A DNA stretch of 12,385 nucleotides from the NCBI GenBank assembly GCA_018334735.1, contig JAGXLK010000016.1:1-12385 (forward strand), read 5' to 3'. Shown one piece after another: positions 7,821 to 12,385 of the stretch (the stretch's first letter is position 1; each line of letters opens with the position of its first letter). Both the position numbers and the translations under genes were made by a program. Origin of the DNA: Planctomycetota bacterium. Its GTDB lineage: Bacteria > Planctomycetota > Brocadiia > SM23-32. The notes below the pieces were generated by a model. It was not told the origin of the DNA and ran no database searches. It worked only from the letters and a program-made list of their open reading frames with translations.

Positions 7821-7827
7821 ACTCGCC

Positions 7828-8928
7828 ATGAAAATTGTTATTCGTGCTGGTGGAACCGGAACCCGACTCTGGCCCTGGAGCACCTCGACCCGACCGAAAC
7901 AGTTTTTACCTATGTTCGAAAATAAAAGCTGTGTCCAGGTTGCCTACGAACGCTTCTCCGAAGCCGGGCTCGCTGACCCCGATGACATTTACGTATCCGT
8001 CGGACAGGCCCACACCGAGTTTGCCACAAAACAGCTTCCTTCCCTCGACGAAAAACATCTCATCGTTGAACCCGCGAAAATGGATACAGCGGCTGCGGTT
8101 GGGCTTGAGACAATCGTAGCTGCAGGCGAAGACCCGGATGTCACCATCGCAAGCCTCGGAAGCGACCACTACGTGGAAAATCCGAATAAATTCGTCAAAG
8201 CGCTCTGGATTGCCGGCGAATTTCTCAAAAACAAACCCGATCGCCTGCTGACAATCGGCTGTGAACCGACCCGGGTCGAAACTGGTTACGGTCATATCAA
8301 AAAAGGCGACCCGCTTGACGAACATGAAGGGGCAACGGTCCACGAAGTGGAAGAATTCACCGAAAAACCCGATCAACAAACGGCCAAAGCCTACACCGAG
8401 AGCGGTCAATACCTCTGGAATGCCAACTTCTTCGTATGGAAATCGGGAGCACTGATGGATCAGTTTGAAAAACTCGAGCCGAGCATGCATGAGGGTTTTG
8501 AAGAAATGCTTGAAGCCCGCGATACGGACAGGTTCCAGGAAATCATCAGTAAAGTCTACCCCGACCTCAAAAAAGTTGCGATCGACTATGCTATCCTCGA
8601 ACCCGCCGCAGAATCCGGTATGATGGCCGTCCTGCCCGTGTCAATGGGCTGGAGCGATATCGGAAGCTGGGGCAGCATCACTGATGCCTTTCCGCCGGAT
8701 GAAAACGGAAACCTGATTGAAGGCCCCGCCAAAGTTCAGGACGTGCAAAACTGCACAATTTATTGCAAAAACCCGGACCGGAAACTCATAACCGCGGTCG
8801 GTATCGAAGATCTTGCCGTTGTCGAAACCCAGGATGCCCTCCTGATCTTACCCCGCGAAAGAGCGGGAGAGGTCAAGCAACTCGTGCAGGCTCTCAAAGA
8901 AACGGAAGAGCACGCGGAGCTGACATGA
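7828..8928 (+). CDS. Mannose-1-phosphate guanylyltransferase
   Basis: Makes GDP-mannose from mannose-1-phosphate and GTP in the cytoplasm, feeding mannosylation or GDP-sugar pathways. The 366-aa protein is the short form without a C-terminal phosphomannose isomerase domain. Visible motifs: RAGGTGTRLWP (6-16, nucleotide-binding loop), RPKQF (22-26), VEPAKMDTAAAVGLE (80-94, guanine recognition region), the SDHYV metal-site region (112-116), ETGYGHI (151-157), FTEKPD (177-182), LWNANFFVW (196-204), IDYAILEP (252-259) and GWSDIGSW (274-281). Position 6 is Arg where many homologues have Leu or Ala before AGG. Cofactor binding and length fit the ManC/Mpg family closely. The next gene, a UbiA-like membrane enzyme, starts 103 bp downstream in the same direction. 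The pair suggests polyprenyl-linked glycan synthesis. Confidence 0.95.
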   Translation: MKIVIRAGGTGTRLWPWSTSTRPKQFLPMFENKSCVQVAYERFSEAGLADPDDIYVSVGQAHTEFATKQLPSLDEKHLIVEPAKMDTAAAVGLETIVAAGEDPDVTIASLGSDHYVENPNKFVKALWIAGEFLKNKPDRLLTIGCEPTRVETGYGHIKKGDPLDEHEGATVHEVEEFTEKPDQQTAKAYTESGQYLWNANFFVWKSGALMDQFEKLEPSMHEGFEEMLEARDTDRFQEIISKVYPDLKKVAIDYAILEPAAESGMMAVLPVSMGWSDIGSWGSITDAFPPDENGNLIEGPAKVQDVQNCTIYCKNPDRKLITAVGIEDLAVVETQDALLILPRERAGEVKQLVQALKETEEHAELT

Positions 8929-9017
8929 GTCTTTCTCCAGGGGAGATCTTCGACCGGTCGCATGCGTGAGCAGTACACATCAGCGAACACCTCAAGAATG
9001 CAGCCGGCAGAATTTGC

Positions 9018-9023
9018 GAGGAG
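9018..9023 (+). promoter_or_regulatory. Ribosome binding site deciding the GTG start of the UbiA-like gene
   Basis: GAGGAG lies 8 nt before GTG 9032. The alternative GTG at 8966 has no comparable site. Confidence 0.65.
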
Positions 9024-9031
9024 CTTTTTCC

Positions 9032-9907
9032 GTGAAGATACGCCATGCTCTGGCACTACTGCGACCGCGTCACTGGGCGAAGAATGTATTCGTCTTCGCC
9101 CCTCTTGTCTTCGCAGGACGCCTTAACTTTGCTGGCGATATGCTGAAAACAGCGCTGGCGTTCGTTGCGTTCTGTCTGTTGAGCAGTTCCGCGTACGCTT
9201 ACAACGATATTGCCGATCGGGAGCAGGACCGTCTTCATCCACAGAAACGAAAGCGGCCGGTGGCCTCCGGCAATATACCGACGTTTTTCGGGGGGCTTGT
9301 CTCGATTTCTACAGCTTTGGCGGGACTTCTGCTCTGCTATTTAATCGCCGAGCCGCTGCTGGTAATCGCGTTGATGTACGTCGTGCTCAATCTGGCTTAC
9401 AGCCTCAAGCTCAAAGACATCCCCTTCCTTGATGTTATCTCCATTGCAGCCGGATTTATCATCCGCACACTTGCCGGCGGAGTGGCGATTAATGTCCCTG
9501 TCTCAAAATGGTTGCTCACCTGCACTTTCCTCCTCTGCCTGTTCCTGGGATTTGGCAAAAGACGCGCGGAATTGGAACAACTGGGTTATAAAAGTGCCGT
9601 CGGGCTTCGCACTGTCTTTTTTGCCTATCGGGCTCTGCTGTTGGATATTTTGCTGGCGGTTTCCGGTGCTGCTTCGCTTGTGGCGTATGTTCTCTACGCG
9701 GTCAATCCCGACACGATTCGCCGGTTTCACGGCCCTTTTTTCGTATGGGTTTCCCCGCTGGTTGCCTATGGTATTTACAGAACTACCCTTCTCGTGCGCG
9801 AAGGCAAAGCCGCCGGTCCCGTTGAAGCGGTATGGAAAGATTCTCGCCTTACCTCAACCGTCCTTGCCTGGGCCGTCTACGCCGCCGTCGTGGCAACCAT
9901 AGCCTGA
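9032..9907 (+). CDS. UbiA-family prenyltransferase, resembling decaprenyl-phosphate phosphoribosyltransferase
   Basis: Integral membrane enzyme of 291 aa with about eight hydrophobic segments. The start LALLRPRHWAKNVFVFAP (7-24), the first Asp-rich motif NDIADREQDR (58-67) followed by KRKRPVASG (72-80), and the segment YSLKLKDIPFLDV (123-135) with the downstream GFIIRTLAGG (141-150) and FGKRRAELEQL (174-184) are the hallmarks of the DPPR synthase subfamily (Rv3806c-like). These enzymes transfer 5-phosphoribose from PRPP to polyprenyl phosphate, rather than prenylating an aromatic ring. In actinobacteria the product leads to decaprenyl-phosphoryl arabinose. In other phyla the product and its use are mostly unknown. 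The usual partners DprE1/DprE2 are not in this window. GTG 9032 is preferred over GTG 8966 because of its ribosome site, and it puts the conserved LRPRHWAKN at the expected N-terminal place. A candidate terminator follows 35 nt after the stop. Confidence 0.87.
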   Translation: MKIRHALALLRPRHWAKNVFVFAPLVFAGRLNFAGDMLKTALAFVAFCLLSSSAYAYNDIADREQDRLHPQKRKRPVASGNIPTFFGGLVSISTALAGLLLCYLIAEPLLVIALMYVVLNLAYSLKLKDIPFLDVISIAAGFIIRTLAGGVAINVPVSKWLLTCTFLLCLFLGFGKRRAELEQLGYKSAVGLRTVFFAYRALLLDILLAVSGAASLVAYVLYAVNPDTIRRFHGPFFVWVSPLVAYGIYRTTLLVREGKAAGPVEAVWKDSRLTSTVLAWAVYAAVVATIA

Positions 9908-9942
9908 GCGATCTCGTGTGTGTATCCCAGCGTTTTGAGAGA

Positions 9943-9970
9943 GGGATTTACCGGTCACAAATCCCATTTT
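9943..9970 (+). terminator. Candidate intrinsic terminator after the UbiA-like gene
   Basis: GGGATTT (9943-9949) and AAATCCC (9959-9965) form a perfect 7-bp stem with a 9-nt loop, followed by ATTTTCG. It begins 35 nt after the UbiA-like stop codon. The stem is AT-containing and the T tract is short, so strength is doubtful. Confidence 0.4.
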
Positions 9971-10017
9971 CGTGGGTTGAAAGCCTACCATAAATCGGCT
10001 CCCAGAATACCGTATTA

Positions 10018-10045
10018 GGAGCGGACTGGACTTCAGTCCCGCTCC
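10018..10045. repeat. Palindromic element, GGAGCGG...CCGCTCC
   Basis: GGAGCGGACTG (10018-10028) pairs with CAGTCCCGCTCC (10034-10045) around the loop GACTT, with one bulged base. An alternative stem CCCGC/GCGGG (10038-10042 with 10047-10051) overlaps and would exclude it. It is followed directly by the first copy of an 18-bp repeat. Confidence 0.55.
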
Positions 10046-10052
10046 GGCGGGG

Positions 10053-10070
10053 CTGGAGTTCAGAATGCGG
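10053..10070 (+). repeat. 18-bp direct repeat, copy 1
   Basis: CTGGAGTTCAGAATGCGG. A second copy at 10479-10496 differs at one base. Both copies sit in gene-free sequence, and the flanks are not conserved. Confidence 0.6.
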
Positions 10071-10137
10071 CACAATTGGGCCGAATCTCCGTGCGGCTTT
10101 ATGTGCCTCAGACATTGCCCGCCTCAAGTCCCCCTTC

Positions 10138-10154
10138 GCCCGCCGGCGGCGGGC
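10138..10154. repeat. GC hairpin with 7-bp arms
   Basis: GCCCGCC (10138-10144), loop GGC, GGCGGGC (10148-10154). It is followed directly by the palindrome TCAGCTGA (10155-10162). Confidence 0.5.
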
Positions 10155-10194
10155 TCAGCTGAACTCGAGTCTCCATTTCCTTGAGAAGAAAATA

Positions 10195-10213
10195 CCCCGC
10201 CCTCGCGGCGGGG
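10195..10213. repeat. GC hairpin flanked by T-rich sequence on both strands
   Basis: CCCCGCC (10195-10201), loop CTCGC, GGCGGGG (10207-10213). On the plus strand AGTTTCACGTTTCTTT follows; on the minus strand TATTTTCTTCTC follows. It could work as a bidirectional terminator, or be another repeat element. Confidence 0.45.
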
Positions 10214-10250
10214 AGTTTCACGTTTCTTTGGCAACGTCCCTGATCTGATT

Positions 10251-10289
10251 TGAAACCTGACAATCGCCGGGCCAAGCCACGGCGGATTC
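10251..10289 (+). repeat. 39-bp imperfect direct repeat, copy 1, with internal palindrome
   Basis: TGAAACCT, six variable bases, then a palindromic part (CGCCGGG, CCAAG, CCACGGCG) and GGATTC. One extra A interrupts the right arm compared with copy 2 at 10317-10354. The two copies start 66 bp apart. Confidence 0.6.
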
Positions 10290-10316
10290 TGAGGTTAGGT
10301 CCCATCATTTGTAGGC

Positions 10317-10354
10317 TGAAACCTTATGCACGCCGGGACAAGCCCGGCGGATTC
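10317..10354 (+). repeat. 39-bp imperfect direct repeat, copy 2, with perfect 7-bp hairpin
   Basis: TGAAACCT (10317-10324), six variable bases, then CGCCGGG (10331-10337), loop ACAAG, CCCGGCG (10343-10349), ending GATTC. The stem is perfect here, so copy 1 looks like the decayed version. Confidence 0.6.
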
Positions 10355-10478
10355 GGATTCCCGGCGACGGGAGGGGGCGTGAGACCGGAAGGACTGCCTG
10401 ACACGAATCGCCTTTAAAACAGGAAGCAGGTGTTGCTACCCCCGTATCCCGTCCCCGGCGGCCTTGCAGGAGAGCAAA

Positions 10479-10496
10479 CTGGAGTTCAGAACGCGG
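10479..10496 (+). repeat. 18-bp direct repeat, copy 2
   Basis: CTGGAGTTCAGAACGCGG, 17 of 18 bases identical to the copy at 10053-10070. Confidence 0.6.
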
Positions 10497-10524
10497 TCCG
10501 GGAACCTGCTGGTTTCGCGGCGGC

Positions 10525-10552
10525 GCGCTGGCCCGGTGTGTTTGGCCAGCGC
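10525..10552. repeat. Perfect 9-bp stem-loop
   Basis: GCGCTGGCC (10525-10533) pairs exactly with GGCCAGCGC (10544-10552) around a 10-nt loop (CGGTGTGTTT). It is the longest perfect stem I found in the gene-free region. Confidence 0.55.
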
Positions 10553-10580
10553 CGAAACTGCGGGTCTAACGACAAACGGC

Positions 10581-10605
10581 AGGTCCGGCTCGGCGATCCG
10601 GACCT
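10581..10605. repeat. Perfect 8-bp REP-like palindrome
   Basis: AGGTCCGG (10581-10588) and CCGGACCT (10598-10605) with a 9-nt loop CTCGGCGAT. The form, GTCCGG arms around a CTCGG-type loop, resembles dispersed intergenic palindromes; that family link is inference. Confidence 0.55.
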
Positions 10606-10800
10606 ACAGCTCTCGGGCCTCTTCCAAAATTGTAGCAGCTGTTGGTCTTTGAAACTTGCCGGGAGATACCCCCGCCCTCTCACGCCAAGCGAATACGGAG
10701 CGGTCTACAACCAGCACCTGCCGCCAGAAACCACCGCCCAAAATACAACCGGACACCCGATAACATCCTCCCCTGGCATTTGAAGTCCACGCTATTCACG

Positions 10801-10815
10801 TACTAAGATACTAAG
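10801..10815 (+). repeat. Tandem heptamer TACTAAG
   Basis: TACTAAG at 10801-10807 and 10809-10815 with one A between. This could be a short regulatory site about 90 bp upstream of the DUF362 gene, or a remnant of a CACTAAG-type intergenic repeat. Confidence 0.35.
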
Positions 10816-10823
10816 CGATCTGT

Positions 10824-10865
10824 CCGGTCTATCGGTAGCGGAGCGTAGTCTCCGAGGCGGACCGG
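10824..10865. repeat. Two-level stem-loop upstream of the DUF362 gene
   Basis: Outer arms CCGGTC (10824-10829) and GACCGG (10860-10865) enclose a second hairpin CGGAG (10839-10843), loop CGTAGT, CTCCG (10850-10854). It ends 37 bp before the DUF362 start, so it would lie in that gene's leader if transcription begins upstream. Confidence 0.5.
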
Positions 10866-10902
10866 CCTGGTCCTCCTGAAATTAACAGGATCCGAGAAAA
10901 CA

Positions 10903-12075
10903 GTGTATAAATCACGAGTCGCTATACTCAAAACGCGCCCCGATACCGTAACTCAGGATTACGCCAGACTTCTGGAGCTGGCAAATTGCGCGGGATGCCT
11001 GGATCCTGACGCCGAAACGCTTTTGAAGATCAACATTAGCTGGCAGCATTTTTTCCCGGGTTGCTCGACCACCCCCTGGCAACTCGACGGGGTGATTCAA
11101 GCACTCCTGGAATCGGGATTTTGCCGGGGCCAGCTCTCCGCCTGCCATAACCGCACCGTCGTAGTCAGCGCCAAAAAAGGCGAAGTCGAAAACGCCCACC
11201 TGCCCGTCGTTAAACAACACGATATCCGAAACGTCCACCTCTATGAAGAAAAAGAAGAATGGGTGCATATTGAATCGGCGATCGGGGACGTCATGGATAG
11301 GCTCCTTGCGCTCAACAAAATTTATCCAGACGGATTTCATATTCCCCGACGTCTGATAGGTGCAAATATTATTCAACTCCCCACAGTAAAAACGCATGTA
11401 TTCACAACGATAACCGGTGCAATGAAAAATGCTTTCGGGGGACTTCTTAACGAAAAACGGCACTGGGCTCATGAAGCCATACACGAAGCACTCGTCGATC
11501 TGCTGATGATCCAGCAGAAGATTCATCCGGGCCTGTTCGCCGTAATGGACGGGACTTTTGCCGGCGACGGACCGGGTCCCCGTTGTATGGAACCTCAGAT
11601 AAAAAATGTAATTCTGGCCTCCGCCGACCAGGTAGCCATTGATGCGGTAGCCGCTCGGCTGATGGGATTTGATCCGCTGGAGGATATTAAATTCATCCGC
11701 ATCGCCCACGAACTGGGCCTCGGATGCGGGGATACGTCGGAGATCGAGATTGTCGGCGACACCGAAGCGGCCCGGGAGAATTGGCATTTTCAAGGCCCTC
11801 ACCGAAATATGACCTTCGCTGCCCGCATGCAACACGCGATTTACTGGGGGCCTTTGCGTTCTCTGCTGCACTGGACGCTGAAAAGTCCGCTCGCATTCTG
11901 GTCCTATCTCGCGAGCATTTTCTACCACGATTTCTACTGGTATCCCCTGATCGGCCGTCCGAAAGTCGCCCGCATGCTGCAAACGGGATGGGGGAGACTG
12001 CTGCAGGATTACCGCAAACGCCCACCCGTCAAAAGTCGAAACCGAGCGACAAATCATGAAATGCCCCAGGATTAA
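10903..12075 (+). CDS. DUF362 domain protein
   Basis: A 390-aa protein. The DUF362 core is clear: LPTVKTHVFTTITGAMKNAF (159-178), MDGTFAGDGPGPR (215-227) and ADQVAIDAVAARLMGFDP (241-258). DUF362 proteins are often called Fe-S cluster or iron-sulfur-related proteins, but no CX2CX2CX3C ferredoxin motif is present. Scattered Cys residues occur (C29, C32, C54, C74, C81). The biochemical role is unknown. Residues about 300-370 form an aromatic and basic C-terminal part (MQHAIYWGPLRSLLHW, SYLASIFYHDFYWYP) that could lie on the membrane. GTG 10903 is the only start that keeps the conserved N-terminal VAILKT strand; only a weak GAGAA precedes it. The gene follows the repeat region, and a small membrane protein gene follows 80 bp later. 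Confidence 0.85.
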   Translation: MYKSRVAILKTRPDTVTQDYARLLELANCAGCLDPDAETLLKINISWQHFFPGCSTTPWQLDGVIQALLESGFCRGQLSACHNRTVVVSAKKGEVENAHLPVVKQHDIRNVHLYEEKEEWVHIESAIGDVMDRLLALNKIYPDGFHIPRRLIGANIIQLPTVKTHVFTTITGAMKNAFGGLLNEKRHWAHEAIHEALVDLLMIQQKIHPGLFAVMDGTFAGDGPGPRCMEPQIKNVILASADQVAIDAVAARLMGFDPLEDIKFIRIAHELGLGCGDTSEIEIVGDTEAARENWHFQGPHRNMTFAARMQHAIYWGPLRSLLHWTLKSPLAFWSYLASIFYHDFYWYPLIGRPKVARMLQTGWGRLLQDYRKRPPVKSRNRATNHEMPQD

Positions 12076-12143
12076 GTGCGAATCATGAACTGCGGAACCA
12101 TGTAGAACGGCCTTTTTTGGTTCGCAAAAAGTGCGCCACACTG

Positions 12144-12150
12144 AAAGGAG
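12144..12150 (+). promoter_or_regulatory. Ribosome binding site deciding the start of the small membrane protein
   Basis: AAAGGAG lies 5 nt before GTG 12156. A longer frame opening at 12117 would translate through this site and has no ribosome site of its own. Confidence 0.65.
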
Positions 12151-12155
12151 ATGCG

Positions 12156-12380
12156 GTGGACGGTTGGTCACAAAGAAACGATTTGGCCGACGGGAAAACG
12201 TGTCTGGGGATGGCTGTGGTTTGGGGATGTATCATTATCATAGCACTCGTCCTGGATGCCCTGGGTTACCATCCTATCAGCTCATGCCTCCTGAGCGTTC
12301 TGGGCGGAATCCTTGGGTATTCTTTGCTGAAAGCAATACAGAGCCTGTGGGCCTACTTCTCCAAAAAATCTGAACTGTGA
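12156..12380 (+). CDS. Small hypothetical membrane protein with two helices
   Basis: A 74-aa protein with no family I recognise. Residues 1-14 are polar (DGWSQRNDLADGK). Two hydrophobic helices follow: LGMAVVWGCIIIIALVLDAL and SCLLSVLGGILGYSLLKAIQ, the second Gly-rich. A short charged tail KKSEL ends the protein. The hairpin layout places both ends on the same, probably cytoplasmic, side. The good ribosome site and hydrophobic pattern support a real gene. It lies 80 bp after the DUF362 gene in the same direction and may be co-transcribed with it. Confidence 0.6.
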   Translation: MDGWSQRNDLADGKTCLGMAVVWGCIIIIALVLDALGYHPISSCLLSVLGGILGYSLLKAIQSLWAYFSKKSEL

Positions 12381-12385
12381 CGAAC

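Larger units (their letters stand above)
7541..7827. other. 287-bp divergent intergenic region
   Basis: Separates the sulfatase and the guanylyltransferase, which are transcribed outward, so it must hold promoters for both unless a start lies elsewhere. The sulfatase ribosome site AAAGGA is at 7548-7553 (minus). The other end holds the GGAGGGG site. A weak plus-strand promoter-like pair is listed separately. I see no operator palindrome or riboswitch. Confidence 0.6.
9908..10902. other. 995-bp gene-free region packed with hairpins and imperfect repeats
   Basis: No frame here has both a protein-like composition and a ribosome site. The region is rich in GC palindromes: at least eight stem-loops with 5-9 bp arms, an imperfect 39-bp direct repeat, an 18-bp direct repeat 426 bp apart and a tandem heptamer. 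The elements differ in sequence, as expected for a landing zone or remnant cluster of several REP-like intergenic repeat families. No transposase or tRNA is present. Individual elements are listed separately. Confidence 0.7.

Noticed and set aside
10018..10070. Possible tRNA fragment
   Set aside because: A hairpin with a GACTTCAGTCC core looked arm-like, but there is no cloverleaf, no TPsiC consensus (GTTCGAATCC) and no acceptor pairing.
10108..10783. Short frames on both strands in the repeat region
   Set aside because: They run through palindromic repeats, have Arg/Pro/Gly-rich low-information products and no credible ribosome site.
9908..10902. CRISPR array
   Set aside because: Repeats are imperfect, of several types and irregularly spaced. 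There are no uniform spacers and no cas genes.
12088..12120. Terminator after the DUF362 gene
   Set aside because: A run of six T occurs at about 12113-12118, but the only pairing arms (GAACC/GGTTC) enclose the T run and a large loop, so it is not an intrinsic terminator.
10912..12171. A 419-codon open frame on the minus strand, antisense to the DUF362 gene
   Set aside because: It is the mirror of a strongly coding plus-strand gene with a conserved family core. The minus-strand protein has no recognisable motif and no ribosome site.

Overview
The window is bacterial and gene-dense, moderately GC-rich, with short Shine-Dalgarno-preceded genes and no introns. It contains a formylglycine-type sulfatase, a uroporphyrinogen-decarboxylase-like protein that is not HemE, a DUF362 protein, a eukaryotic-like Ser/Thr kinase, an AsmA-like protein and hairpin-rich intergenic repeats. 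This mix suggests an environmental bacterium of the PVC superphylum (Lentisphaerota, Kiritimatiellota or Planctomycetota) or a neighbouring candidate phylum such as Hydrogenedentes or Sumerlaeota. That placement is inference; no rRNA or other marker settles it.

Layout. 1-1699 (-): 5' part of a large membrane-anchored AsmA-like protein, cut by the left edge. 1785-2792 (-): Ser/Thr protein kinase, 85 bp upstream of the AsmA-like gene in the same direction. 2852-5730 (+): three tightly spaced genes, likely one operon behind a promoter near 2770-2799: purE, a protein with four zinc-ribbon modules of the zf-TFIIB type, and a URO-D-like methyltransferase-family protein. 5828-7540 (-): sulfatase without signal peptide, convergent with that operon. 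7541-7827: 287-bp divergent promoter region. 7828-9907 (+): mannose-1-phosphate guanylyltransferase, then a UbiA-family membrane prenyltransferase resembling decaprenyl-phosphate phosphoribosyltransferase. 9908-10902: almost 1 kb without a credible gene, filled with hairpins and imperfect direct repeats. 10903-12075 (+): DUF362 protein. 12156-12380 (+): small two-helix membrane protein.

How the genes fit together. purE gives a purine biosynthesis step, but purK is not in view. The guanylyltransferase makes GDP-mannose and the UbiA-like enzyme probably loads a sugar phosphate on polyprenyl phosphate, so that pair points to envelope glycan synthesis. The kinase and AsmA-like protein may form an envelope-related pair. 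The sulfatase would remove sulfate esters, probably from a glycan fragment imported into the cytoplasm.

I see no phage, transposase, CRISPR array, tRNA, rRNA or defence system. The least ordinary parts are the 9908-10902 repeat cluster, the four-module zinc-ribbon protein, the signal-less sulfatase with a C-terminal beta-rich domain, and the unexplained URO-D-like gene.
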